DNA from: Hydractinia symbiolongicarpus
Lineage: Eukaryota > Cnidaria > Hydrozoa > Anthoathecata > Hydractiniidae
Assembly (NCBI RefSeq): GCF_029227915.1
Contig: NC_079875.1
Coordinates: forward strand, 13,701,001 to 13,761,000
Direction: 5' to 3'
DNA: 60,000 nt
The stretch's first letter is position 1, and the number at the start of each line of letters is the position of its first letter. Under the pieces are notes generated by a model. It ran no database searches and was not told the DNA's origin. It was given only the letters and a program-made list of their open reading frames with translations. The translations under genes and the position numbers were made by a program. Of the stretch, positions 32,179 to 44,372 are shown piece by piece.

Positions 32179-34775
32179 TTAACCCTCTAAGCTTCTCACT
32201 CGACTTAATGCAACATACATTTGTCCTGAGTGAAAGGCCCGTTGCTTTATTAAATCAAAACAAACAACAATTTTATCAAACGTTTTTCCTTGAGCCTTGT
32301 GAACAGTACATGACAGCATTAGTGGGAATTGCATTCGTTTCATAGTAGGTGAAGTTAGATTATGTTTATTAAATTTGATTTCCTTTTCTATTCTGCTTAT
32401 TGGAATAACATTTTCTTGCATAGCATATGGATCTGTTCTCATAGCTTTAACTCCTATGCTTAAGTCTTCCATTTTCAAATATATTTTTGTTTCTTCTCTT
32501 AATTCATCGGTTTTTATACGATGAACAGTACCAATCTGTCCGCTAATAAGTTTATCTGATATGTCGATATTTGATGTCAACATGAATCTCGCGTTAAGTT
32601 TTAAAAGAAGGTTTTGAGCTAGTCAACCTGTCTCTATTTGAGTGCGGCTTTGGATTTTTGTACCGTTGACACAGGAATATTTCTGGAATTTTGTCAATAG
32701 CGTCGATATTTATTTTATCCGATTCTATACTGTTTAGCATATTTTTGTTGTGTTCAGATGCAGGTTGGTTTTCAGCAAAGATATGAATCAAATCTTTGGG
32801 GTAGTTCGGGTCATTTTGAAAAATAAATTTAGATTTTAGTAAATCTTCGTGTTGCGTTTCTAAGTTTCCCGCTCTAATATTGTTTAATAGTTCAATCAAA
32901 CATTGGTCACCACACGGCCTCATAACCTCTGTTAGTTCAGCAATCTTAAAATATTTCCAGCAATGCGAAAGATTTAACAGTACATCTTTATAGTCTGCAT
33001 AAATTGGTTTTGCTTGAATTGGTGGGAGTTGGTAGAAATCTGCATGCTATAACAAATATTCCTGCAAATGGAATGTCATCTGAGCATCCAAATATTTCAA
33101 TTACCTTAGGCTGAATATGTTGTACTTCCCTCTACATTTACGGCAGCAACACCAGTGGGCGCCAGAATTAGAATCTTATCTTTTTCTAAGTTCCCTGCGC
33201 GATAAGAAGGTGTTTTATTTAGCATGTCAGAGATTGTTTTTATCAAATGTGAGTTTCCACAACCTGCACGTCCTGTTAAAAATATGTGAATTGGATCAAT
33301 TTTATGGTGTGTGTTACATGCCAAGTTCTTTATGTAAGTTCTAACCCAATTATTTACGATTTCAAAAACTTGGCTTTGAGTTTTGTTTAATGTTCGAATT
33401 TTTTCATGGAGTTTATCATCGGAAATTTCCGGTTTCCTAACGGATGAAAAAGTCTTTCCAATAACTGGGACGTTTTTGGTTTCATTCGGAACTTTGTCAT
33501 TGGTATGGTAATTTATATTGCTCATTTCATCACAAACATCGTCATTTTCTTGTTCAGCGAAGGAATCAAGATTATTTATATTCGTGTGAAAATTTATCAT
33601 CGCTTCTTCAACAAGTTCACCGAATGGTTCGCATCTTTTTTATTTGTATTAATAACTTCTAATACACCGTTTTGCAATAATTTCTCTGAGTATGTACCCG
33701 AGTTTTTGCTTGGCAATTCTGCTTCCTGGCGAAAGGGATAAAAAATGATGCGCATATTCTTCTGGATTTTTCTCTCGATGGTACCGTAAAACACACTTTT
33801 CCTTTCGTAAAAACAACCTTTCTTTTGAAGACATAAGAGGTAGATTTTTTGGATAAGGAGATTCCATGTGAGTATCAGCTATTATTTCTTTAAGTACTTC
33901 TGTTGGCTGTCATTTTTTTCTTCTGGTTTCGGTTTTATTTTCATAGAATATCTTGAAAAGAGCTCAGCATAACACATTTGTTCCAAAATAGGGTATCTCC
34001 TTTTTTTAAAACCTGCATTTGGTCTATCCATGTATATATCCAACATATTTCGTTTAAAAATGTCAGTACTGTCTGGCGGCAAACTTAAAATCTCTTCTTT
34101 GTTACGACAGACCCATATCTCTTCTCAGGAATGTTACTGCTTGCAAAAACTACAACAGGAAATAACTTTCGTAACCATATTTCTGGCATTATAATAGCAA
34201 CTGCTTCTTGAACTGACATTACGAGATGATGTCAATACCCATTCGCAATTGATTTCATTTGTACAAATAACGGATCACCAGTTTCTAGTGCTTTTGATGC
34301 GGCTTTTTCATCGCTTCATTTCATCATTTCATCGCATAAGCACACATGTAAGAAACTGCTTTACAATAATCAAGAACGGATTGAATGTCTATTTTGGCTT
34401 CCCATGCCATCAAACCATCGGTGAAATAATTATTGATAAAACAGGAATCTGGAAGCCTTCGAAAGTGAATTTGAAATCCACTATCAGGGGATATACTCAG
34501 TGCGTTTTCATACCCTTCTTTTGTAATGGCTAAGCTTTGAAGAATTTCTTCAATTGTACCTGGTTGGGTATAATTAGGGTTCATCTGGATGCAGAATATT
34601 GTTTAATCTTGGATTCATATGTTAATCTATGTAAGTTTTTACTTTTTCTAGTGTAATCTTCCTTTTCTTTAATATGTGTGGGCTACCTCTTACCTTAAAT
34701 TCAACTCTAATGGCGTAGTAGTTTACTTTACCTAACGGTCCGTTGACAACTATGGTTTTAAAAAAGGTCTCAACT
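32179..34775 (-). pseudogene. Helentron Rep/helicase remnant
   Basis: Near 34700 the frame reads NYYAIRVEFKVRGSPH, the counterpart of the Rep HUH block (EFQARGSPHIH), with its second His lost. MAWEAKIDIQSVLDYCKAV and SYMCAYAMK near 34330-34420 carry the Rep tyrosine region. Next come IFKRNMLDIYMDRPN (34040) and SSKERLFLRKEKCVLRYHRE (33800), with a frameshift. The helicase follows: Walker A reads TGRAGCGNSHL at about 33250-33280, with Asn where Lys is essential, then APTGVAAVNVEG. The sequence then jumps straight to VIEIFGCSDDIPFAG, so the Walker B block with its D-E pair is deleted. Later motifs are present: DPNYPKDLIHIFAENQ, HKAQGKTFDKIVV and QMYVALSRVRSLEG. The enzyme is dead. Confidence 0.9.
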
Positions 34776-34780
34776 TAACT

Positions 34781-37767
34781 CGACACAAAATATATAAACA
34801 ACATAAAAAAATCAAGTTAAAAAAAATCAAGTTAAAAAGTACGACACTGAGATATGTTGAAACTTGCATTTTTACCTCCCACTCCCAAATAAGTTTTACC
34901 CTCAAAAATGTTTATAACATACTAGTTAGCCTGTTGAAGTCGACGAATTCGCCTGTCCGACAAATTCTGGTTTTCAGGTTAGCCTGTTGTATAAGTATAT
35001 ATATGGCTTAGTAATTACCCCTCCATATAATTTTTTTTTGTACTATATGATTATGTGCTTTTTACAAACTTTTAAGGAGATACAAGGGGTTTAAAACTTT
35101 TGCTGACATCAGCAAAAACCAAGCAATGTACACAAAACTTTATCCAAAAACTTGTTTACCCATTCCATCTGTGTATAGCGTGAAACTCTGATCAAGATCT
35201 TGGAGCATGTGCTTTTGACAAATGGTTAAGGAAATATACAGGTTTAAAAATTTTGATGACATCCGAAACAACAAAATTTTTTGTATAACCATTGCCTTAA
35301 TCGTACACTGATCAAGAAAATGTATAGGATTTTTGATAACGCCATCAAAGTAGTAATTACAAAACAGATTCAGGGATCTTACCCAATTTAGTCCCAGGTT
35401 GTCATTAGTTACCAATACATTGAAAAATGACTGATGTCACCACCTCGTTTTCAAATTATTTGTTCTGAAGACTATGATTGTGTTGTAATAGCTTTAATAA
35501 TTTAAAAACCCAATAAAAATGAGTTTTTTAAACGTATTAACCATAAGTTCAAAGCATTTTTGATTTCTCTTTCCCTTTTTGAAAAATTTTTTTTAAACTT
35601 TATTCAACATGGTATTACATCACAAAAAAATCGTTCGAAAGCTGTATTAAGGCACAGAACACCTAACCTCTTCCATGTTCTGGTTATATTTAACTTGCAT
35701 GGGTGCGCACTCTTCTCGCAGTATTCTCTGTGACGATGAAGGTTGGACTGACTTGTGGCATGGTTCCAAATTGTCTTCTGTCTTTTGTTCGAGTCTCAGT
35801 GTAATGCACCAGCCGAGCATAAAAGCGTCAGCATGAAGGAAAAGGCCGACTTTAATGTTCTCTATACCTTACATTCTTCGTAATAACAGACTGTTTTTGA
35901 TCGCAGGCTTCATAAGCTTTGTGTTTTCGTGGCTTTAATTGGTACATTCTTTCAAAATTTAAGAAAAATACATCGTAGATAGACTTTGAAAATAAATTAA
36001 AAAAAAAGTAAAATCCTGACCAACTGACCGGGTCAGTGCTAAAACCCTTAGCCAGGTGACGGCAAACATATATATTTTCAAGTCCAGCCTTAACATTTGA
36101 GACTTTAATAAAAATATTCACTTTACAAAGCACAGACAGGCACAACTTTTGTATTATTATATAGATTACATTGTCTTTAAAAACTTATTCGTTTGCCATT
36201 TTCTGAACAAATTTCTTGCAGACTACAAAAAGTTTGAGGCAATATTTTTCAACTTTTTATTTTTTCAGTATTTCACTGGTTTACGACCCAAAGAGCTAAA
36301 CTGTACTGACTCAAATTATACCAGTCGCCCAAGGTTATTATTCTCATTGATCTAGAAATATTTCCCATTAAGGCTTGGTTTCCATCTCGCGCTTAGCGAT
36401 TAGCTTGTGCGCCAATTGGAGCGAATTTTTTAACACCTAATAAAAACATCTAAATATCGGTTTATTTTGATGTTTTCATGTCAGCCAGCGCAATAGTCTC
36501 ATTGCACATGCCTCAAAGCTACAAAAATTAGATCAACAAAAATGCAGTAAGTCAGGCTCATGAGAAGACGAGACTTGATGATACATTTATGTTGTTTTTT
36601 TCTGACGAAAAGGCAAAAAGAAAAGCTGCAATATATTTTGGGTCAGAAAACGGCAAACACTCGAAGATTGTACTTTTCTCCATTTGTGTCACTATTTCTA
36701 TTTAAATTGTTTGTTAATCACTTAAAAATATTTCAAATTTAACCTGGTTTTGATATTATGACATTCCTCATGTCGTACCAAAGTACTGGGTAACAAGAGT
36801 CACAGCCATTGTGGTGTTTTTAGCAACTTTATTTCTGACTTCACCCACATTGACATGACAAGATGTCATTTGGATTTGCGTAGAAATAGCTTGTATAGCT
36901 TAACTCAGACAAATAACAGTAATGTTATACAAGTGATATTAAGCTAGCTAGTTGTTTTGAAGTGGGAGGAAAGCTTAAAAAGATAGTTAATAGTTACAGC
37001 AGTTAATAGGTCTTTTTCCATCCAAAATCAGTAAAGCTAGAAGCTAATTTGCCTTACAAATTCCATAACGGTGTAAACATTGTGTCCTATTGTGTTCTAT
37101 TAAGTGCAAAAATACTGTAGCTAGCTACAGTAGCTAGCTACAGGGAAGCTTTAAGTTAAAATATTTATTACCTAAGCTAGTTCACCTCAATCAAATTTTC
37201 TATAAAGATGTATGACTATCCCTTGAGTCAGATAGCTCCAAGTCCAACTTTCGGTAAATAATTCTGGAACGTTTTTCAAAAAGCAACGCAATACCAATAT
37301 ATTTAAGTTTATCTTTATGCAGCTAGCTACAACAGCAATTTTTAGTCTTTTCAGGAGCTTATAGCATTCACAAGCAGGAAAACAGCATCCTTCAAAAATG
37401 TTTACTGAACACGAGGTAATATTTCTGTTAGCCTGCAAACTATGCACTGCGATAAACTAAAAGTACACAGTATCACCACTAACTCTGCAGCGTCCAGGCT
37501 CTGTGCTGTCTCTATCTATATATATCTATCTTCCATCTAGCGATTATAAAGATTCCGCCCCGCGTGGCGCTGGTGGAAATTAATAATATTTTTGTTATTT
37601 TGGCGCCTCTAAAGAGCTTGAATTAGGGAATAACAGTTAAAATGCTGTTTTAATTTGAAAGAAAATTAATTTTTCAATAATGCTTAAAAGAGAAGCAAAA
37701 ATCTTTAAGCAAGCTAAACCAAGCGAAATATTCGAAATAACTCAGACGTCAGCAAAATTATTAGTTA
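34781..37767. other. Intergenic, mostly empty
   Basis: Apart from the direct repeat at 35053-35271, I see only AT-rich sequence with short frames. A word AAGGCTTGGTTTCCATCTCG near 36370 resembles ends of small DNA transposons, but no matching opposite end was found. Confidence 0.4.
35053..35271. repeat. Imperfect direct repeat, about 156 bp apart
   Basis: The stretch from GTGCTTTTTACAAAC near 35053 to GACATCAGCAAA near 35115 is echoed from GTGCTTTTGACAAAT near 35209 to GACATCCGAAAC near 35270, with several shared blocks (GGTTTAAAA, TTTTGCTGACAT/TTTTGATGACAT). It is probably a decayed tandem duplication. Confidence 0.6.
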
Positions 37768-37901
37768 CTAGTCGTTAGCCCGTGGAACAATCCACGGGTT
37801 CGCCCTTTTTATACCGCATCACGTGCGTCTCGCTACTTGCGCAGCTAAGCTACCATTTTGCGTGATAGACAGAAATACGTATACAGGTATTATAATATAG
37901 A
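37768..37901 (-). mobile_element. Non-autonomous Helitron, first of a tandem trio
   Basis: This is the same family as 24967-25102. The minus strand runs from TC (37901-37900) through TATATTATAATACCTGTATA to the hairpin CCCGTGG...CCACGGG-type arm and CTAG at 37768. The base beyond CTAG is T on the minus strand, the correct target flank. Its TC end abuts the CTAG of the next element with no base between. Confidence 0.8.
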
Positions 37902-38562
37902 CTAGCCGAAATCCCGTGAAAGAATCCACTGAATGTCTCCATGAAATGCATGTAGAGGATACCAAACAAAAACATACAGCATGGTAATGTGAATTTTTAA
38001 AACTTTGAATCCAATCTCAGTCCTTTGTCTCTTTTTTTATAACGGGACGAGAAAAAGAGAGAAAGAGTCCTGGGATCGAGATTGCTCGCAGCCTGCATTA
38101 ACTTATATTTATACCCGTTGAAACCAAAACGTTGAAAATATAAGCAGGTGCAACAGAAAATAAAATAAAATAAGAATGCAAAATGTCTAACAAAATCAAA
38201 GGTGTCTAATGCAATCTGCTAAAATTTATACTTGCATTGCCTTGCCAGAAGTACACCAGGGAAACTAGTATATCAGACATTAGAAAAAATCTTTAAGTCA
38301 CACAAAAAGGTTATTGCAAAATTTCCACAACGTACAGTTTCTAATGCATCATACCAAATGTGCCGTGCATGATAACAATGTAGTGTTTCCGAATTTAAGA
38401 ATCGAATAATATTTTAAACCATCAAAACGTAACAGAGGTAAACATTGATTTAAATTTGTTTACATTAAGGTATATTATAACGACATCAACCACTTCGTAG
38501 CGTTAAAAACAGTAACAACGGAAAAATTACTTTTTACATTTTATATAAATTCTTTTCTACGA
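37902..38562 (-). mobile_element. Non-autonomous Helitron, second of a tandem trio
   Basis: A different, longer family of 661 bp. On the plus strand it starts CTAGCCGAAATCCCGTG and ends TTTTCTACGA. Read on the minus strand it has 5' TC and a 3' end with a hairpin-forming block (CCGTG...CCAC) followed by CTAG. It has no coding capacity. It is closely similar to the next element over its whole length, including the block CATCAACCACTTCGTAGCGT near the TC end. Confidence 0.75.
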
Positions 38563-39249
38563 CTAGCCGAAGTCCCGTGGAAGAATCCACTGAATCTCTC
38601 ATCGAGTCCATGTGATTGGTGCCAAATAAAAACATAGAACACAGTAATTTGAATTTTTAAAAGTCACAATTTGCATTCTTCTATATCTATAACCGCTGAA
38701 ACAAAACGTCCAAGAAAATTAGCATGTGCAGCAATAAAAAAAGTAAAAATAAAAGAGAAAAAAGCCCTGGGATTGAGGTTGCTCACAATCTGCATTATAC
38801 AGAACGTTTAAAAATATAAGCAGGTCCAACAACAAGATAAAGATAAATTAAAATAAAAATGCAAAAGGTCTAACATAATCGAAGGTGTCTAACAACGGTT
38901 ATGTAGAAAGCTAAATCTGCTAAAACTATATACTTGCTCTGTCATGCCAGAGATACACCAGGGAAACTAGTATACCAGACATTAGAAAAAATCGTTAAGT
39001 CACACAAAAAAGATTATTGCAAAATTTACAGTCTCTCCCAATGCGTAAACGTGCCGTGCACGATAACAATGCAGTATTTTCGAATTTAAGAATCGAATAT
39101 ATTTCAAACGGTAACGTAACAGATGTAAACATTGATTTAATTTTGTTAACATTAAGGTTTATTATAACGACATCAACCACTTCGTAGCGTTAAAAACAGT
39201 AACGATAAAAAAATTCCTTTTTACATTTTATATAAATTCTTCTCTACGA
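38563..39249 (-). mobile_element. Non-autonomous Helitron, third of a tandem trio
   Basis: A sister copy of the preceding element, 687 bp, again CTAG...CTACGA on the plus strand. Its outer flank after GA is T, so the minus strand reads A then TC, the correct target base. Its hairpin CCGTGGA...TCCAC is better preserved than in the second copy. It differs from that copy by scattered substitutions and small indels. Confidence 0.8.
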
Positions 39250-40301
39250 TATACACGGTATATTTTATAAGAATAGTGTTTTTTTCGTTTCAGCCTTCAT
39301 GTTCTTAACTTTCCCTGGTGTACTTGCCCATTGCGTTGGAGAGATAAAGATTCAGTTTGTGAGATATATACGCAATAAACAAGTAAACTTCTAATTAAAT
39401 TTGTGCATCATACAAATTTTTATATTAAAACAAACAATCAAGCTTAGACATATTCTTAGGATATTCTGACCCATTGTTTAAAGTATATATAGTATAGTAT
39501 ATAGAGTATATTCTTACAAAAAAACGTTCTTAACTTTCTTGACAAATACTATCCTCGTGGCCTAAAAATATATAATGCCTCAATAAAATAAGGTTGCTAT
39601 AAGTTGCTATAGCTATTGGCAAATTCTTTTTATATTTATTTAGAACAAACATATGTTTATTTAGAACAAAAATATGTTCAGGCTGAAGACAAAACATATT
39701 TAACTTCATATTTAAGGGAACGTTTTGCTCTGATTGTGTAAACGGCTTAAAAACGCTATTCACCTAAATTTATTTCTTTACCAGATAATCTAAAGAACAC
39801 ACCTGCTTTACTTTCGCTTTCTCAGTAGTAGCTAACGTTCTTTGGATAAAAGTCCAATCAGTTTTTTACTTCGATTACTAAACTTCGTTTCATCCCAAAG
39901 AAAACAAATTGAAAATGTATAGCTAGCTGCAATTTTCTGACACATTTCCAATCAGTTCTCTTTTTGGCGTTATATCATCGTACGTTCGTCTTCTTTATAA
40001 CAAATATTTCTGACAACAACATAAACTTTTTATACTCGCTCGACAACAAAAGCCGCTCTACAACAACAGTTTTGTTTTTTACATTTTAGATTCGAATTTA
40101 TCATTCGAATTCGATAGTTTTTTTGAAAAAGAAAGCGACACATAAAACACATTCGAAAGAGGGAATGAAGCTTTCTAAAGCCGTTTCTTACCTTATAATG
40201 TTTCTTTCCTAAATGTCCCTCTGATGTTCAAAATACTCAATTTAGGTGATTATATACAAGACCTTGTGTTAAAAAAAATCGTTAAAACGTTGAAAGACTA
40301 T
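39250..40301. other. Intergenic, no gene seen
   Basis: AT-rich sequence with a short TATAGTATA-type simple repeat near 39484-39510 and a small local duplication (TTTATTTAGAACAAA) near 39640-39670. No gene is supported. Confidence 0.45.
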
Positions 40302-41250
40302 GACCACCTTTAAACTTTTTGGTTCGCTCATATACCTGTAATCATACCTTCTATATTGTTGAATATTCTGAAGCTGTACTCAGTAATAAAGATATGCTGA
40401 AGAAGTCCACTTTGTATTGGCATTTATTGGAGTGGCTAGCTTGGAACTGAACTGCTGTCAAGTAGGTTTATTTGCAAAATTTATGTTAGAATGTGACACT
40501 GGAAAAGCAATTGATATTCAACTTCCAATCAGTCCAGCTATATAAAATATTATCTGTGAAACTGCAATGAGTGTAAACACTCATGCTACCGTACGGAATA
40601 CATGGGTTTGGCATAAGTTTATTTATCAGTATATCGTATGGAAAATCGAATATAGAAAATATAGTGAAAATCTAGAAAATATAGTGAACGATGATGTGAT
40701 GCACAAAGTTTCTTCTCTGAAATTGGTACTCGACTTATACGACAAGGGAGGTAGTGGATACATTTATGTTTAGGATTGAGTTGGATAATCTATCTACTTG
40801 GAATGTGTCGCTGGGTTCAGGAAATGCTGCATCAGAAAATTGTCAAAATAGATAAAACTAATGGATGTTGGATAGATTAAATAAAGGAACGCAAGTATTT
40901 GGAGTATGTGATAAAAATAGATAGTGGCATTGTACCTAAAGGTACTGAAATTGAAGACTTTGTTAAAGCCTTGCATTTGAATCCAAAATATTGGAATGAG
41001 CCTGAAAATTTAACCCAGATCTATTTTACGATGACAGTTCTTTGAAAAGAAACCCGTACGTTTACGTTTTATTTTCAGCTGGATCTCGAAATTGCAAAGA
41101 TTTGCTATGTTGGAAGAAAAAATATTTCTGTATCACATCATGTCTAAGTTTCGTGTGGAGTCTGTGCAAAACGAATGCGAAGTAGAAGAATCTTTCGAAC
41201 TGACTCATAGATCTACAAATGGACTGTTTATAAAATTATATCCCAAATAA
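40302..41250 (+). pseudogene. Dead copy of the neighbouring CYP4 P450
   Basis: This is nucleotide-level similar to the intact P450 at 45437-46924, starting at the WFAHIP segment (about residue 76) and running to the shared 3' end. It has at least four internal deletions, frameshifts and many stops. The I-helix threonine region is cut, the ExxR helix is missing, and near 41092-41102 the bases encoding the haem-ligand Cys-Ile-Gly are deleted (the text goes from TCTCGAAATTGC straight to AAAGATTTGCTATG). The last 150 bases are nearly identical to the parent. There is no poly(A) tail, and the parent itself lacks introns, so DNA duplication and retrocopying cannot be told apart. Confidence 0.95.
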
Positions 41251-43454
41251 ATACATTTGAAAGTTACGTATGCAAGTATATGTTGTTAGAGTTATAACTG
41301 TTGTTCTTTTGTAGACTTTTTAAGGATGTATGTTGTACTATCTACTTCCATCCACCAAAAGAATCGTATTACTAAAATTTGACCAAAATAGACTATTATA
41401 GAAATGTTTCAAGCGTGCCTTTTGTGGTTATTTTCTTTTTAGAATTAAGTCGGCAAAAAGGTAGATTAAATCAAAACTTAGTCGGCAAAAGGTGAATAAT
41501 TTCAAATATTTGTAGGCAAAATTGGACCTATGTGGAAGTGATTAAATTTTTTGCAGACTTTTATGTTTTGCCGATTTTTGTTATTGCCGACATATTTTTT
41601 TACCCTTAAGTTTTTTGCTACTTTTTATTTCGTTTTATTTCTTTCAGAAATTTGGAAAATGCCGAAGTGTTGGCATGACAATCAATTTTCCAAATTTGTT
41701 TACAAAGCGATTATACAAATATTTTAAAAATCTTAAAATTCAAGCTAATTTTTAACGAATTGAACGAATTTAAGGATGACATTAGAAAGAATACCGAGAT
41801 TAGCAAAAATGACCAACTTGTTTCTTAAGGTGGCAGTAACCCCTTCTTTTAGCTGTCCAAATAGCTAAATTATTTACTCACTGTTTTATGTATACCCTTC
41901 TTTCACTATTTTCTAAATATATAGACCTTTATACATAATAAAATGATTTGAACTTAACACCAAAATTGCTGAGTGAGCAGAAACTTTTATTTAAAACTGT
42001 TTTTTAAGTGAACCTTGGGTTAACCCTGTTAAAACGGTGTGCGGAGTTTTTTTGTTCATTCATATATTTTAACAATAGCCATTTTTTTTTTTAAAGTGCA
42101 TCGAACTCTGTTACAAGAAAAATATTTCAAATAAGACATCCGCACATCATAATAATTCAGCCTGGGAATTTCTAAACTTTTAAGGAGGTTTCAAAAAAAC
42201 TTATAGAGCATGGACCCTGTTTTATAATATTTCAGCAAGTGCCCTGGTAATTTATCAACTTACTATTTAAATTTTCTTTATAATTCGCGATTTAAAAATT
42301 GACAGTAAAACGCGTTTCCTGTAAAAAAAACATCTAGAACATATATGAATTTAACATATACTCCCGCCTTAAAAAACAGGTTATCAATTAAACCTATAAT
42401 AAAAAAAACATAGAAAAAAAACAACAATAAAGCATACACAACAACCTAACAAGTAATCCCCAACAATACCGCCAAATGATAAATAAATTTTTAAATCAAG
42501 TTTGTTCAAACTTGTATATTTCAAATTCCCGCCAATTAAATTAAACTGGTATACGAAAAAAAGCACTGCTCTCCATCTTAGGTGATATAAAAGGTGCTTA
42601 AAAAAAATAACTTGCTTACCATGATATGATTGAACAGTGACTGTGACGGTCAGCGATTTCTTTAAACACTCTTACAAAGAAGAATTTTTCGAATAAATTT
42701 ATTACCTATGCAATCTTCAAACTTGTGTTACAGGAATACCATTTGACAGCACAGAAAATATAGATATGTTTATTAAAACTACATTAGTGTTCATATAATT
42801 TACACGTAGTAAAAATTACAACAACTTCGGATTAAATTCCATAATCTAAAGTCTCTTTCGAGTTTATTAAATCTGCATCGCAGCGACGTCGACGCAATGT
42901 TGTGCTGCGGTATAAATCTGACGTCGGAAATTGCGACTTCTGCCGACGTCTGTTGAAAACCGAAATCTGACGGCAGAAATTGCGACGCCAGACAGACGTG
43001 GTTTAAGGGCAAAATGCGACGTCGAAACCACGACCATACACTGAAGTCTATGCAACGTCGTGTGCAAGCTGGGTTCCGTTCTACGAGACCAAAGAAGACT
43101 TTCATGTTTACCCAGTTCATATATTATTTACGTGCGGATCATGGAAACATCCATTTACGCAAAACAACAAAGGAAAGGTCAATAAGAAATAGTTATGGAA
43201 ATATTACAGCTTTTATGATGACGTAATCTTACCTATCAAAGTGGGTTAGTTTTTATGAGACTTAAGAAAATTGAGCTTTTTTTTGTTCTGAGTGACTCTT
43301 AGCCTCCTAGTTACCCCTTGTGGACCCTGAGCCTTCGTTACGAAGTGGCTAATAATTTTGCTACTATTAACTTCATCAAAAAAGCAAAATGCACTGGGAA
43401 CGAGGTTGACGTTTGACATTAATAATGTAATACAATATTAAGCTGTCTTTTTAT
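41251..43454. other. Intergenic with a CpG-rich imperfect repeat
   Basis: Most of this is featureless AT-rich sequence. At about 42877-43060 a GC-richer block contains two imperfect copies of AAATCTGACG(T/G)C(G/A)GAAATTGCGAC, with several GACGTC sites, 49 bp apart. Its base composition suggests a small DNA transposon, but I could not find its ends. Confidence 0.45.
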
Positions 43455-44372
43455 GAGGCTATTTGTGGGATATTCGTGTATGCTCTTCGTCGCGTCGTAA
43501 TTGTTTTCTTCGCGTCGTATTATTCTTCGTAGTAGTATGGTTTTTATTGCGTCTTTGTGCTTCTCGTCGTGTAGTGTTTTTCATCACAGCGTGTTCTTCA
43601 ATGCGTGGTTTTACGTTTCGTCGTGTCGTATAACTGTTCGTATTGTGTTCGTTACAGGCGTACTTAACTTCATGCTCTTTTACATGAAATAACTAATTTA
43701 ATGAACTAATTTCATATCACCACATGAGCCCCATAAGTGTGTGTCGTGCGTTTTGAGTTAGCTAGCTGGCTAAAATGTTAAAAACTGCAAACTTTAAAAG
43801 AAAAAAATTAAAGAAGGTTCAGAAATATTAGAAAGAATATTACTTAATGGGTTCAAAAGTTTTATTTAATGAAAACAATAAACAGAAAAAGCACATTGCC
43901 GAATTGGAAAAAAATAGCTTTTAAATGTGTTTCAAACATTATGTATTTTGCAAATAACTCAGCATAAAAAAATACAATTACTCTGAGCTACCTAGCTACC
44001 ACAAACAATAAATAATAAAAATTATTTACTTTTGCTTTGCTCTGGTTTCTGATACTGCTCAGGTCAATATACAGTGAACAGCAGCCTGAAAGCTAACTAA
44101 TCAATTTAAAGATTATGACTCTTCCAGTTTGCCTTCGTTTTATGAAACTTCATAAGGCAGCCAGCACGAATAGTGATTTCATATAAAATTTACACCATTA
44201 TGATACACCATAACCTAAACTACGCAACAAAGAATGAAATACTACGAAGAAGAGTAAACTCCACGACGAAGAGTAAGTAAAATAACACGCCATAAAGAAA
44301 TCTGCGCCGCGATGAAGGGTACCACGACGAAACGTAAAACCACACAACAAACAGCATTACGATACAACGAAA
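43455..44372. mobile_element. Foldback-type element with inverted GTCGTG arrays
   Basis: The left flank (about 43465-43650) is a run of degenerate units such as CTTCGTCGCGTCGTA, CTTCGCGTCGTATT, CTTCTCGTCGTGTAGTG and TTTCGTCGTGTCGTAT. The right flank (about 44220-44370) carries the reverse complement type: TACTACGAAGAAGAGTA, CACGACGAAGAGTAAGT and CACGACGAAACGTAAAAC. Some 550 bp of AT-rich sequence lie between. Inverted arrays of short tandem units around an unrelated core are the hallmark of foldback elements. No transposase was seen. Confidence 0.6.

Larger units (their letters stand above)
31440..34780 (-). mobile_element. Broken Helentron (Helitron with endonuclease)
   Basis: Read from 34780 down to 31440, the pieces occur in the order of an autonomous Helentron: Rep (HUH) nuclease, Pif1-like helicase, then a C-terminal endonuclease of the exonuclease-endonuclease-phosphatase class. 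Helitrons with such an endonuclease are known as Helentrons. Frameshifts, stops and an internal deletion mean no full protein can be made. I could not define the outer ends. Confidence 0.85.

Noticed and set aside
34920-34990. ACTAGTTAGCCTGTTG, resembling another Helitron CTAG end
   Set aside because: No convincing hairpin and no TC partner end could be found, and its direction does not fit the Helentron at 31440-34780.
42800-43226. Overlapping frames on both strands
   Set aside because: They arise from a GC-richer block with imperfect repeats; both strands look equally open and no motif is present.
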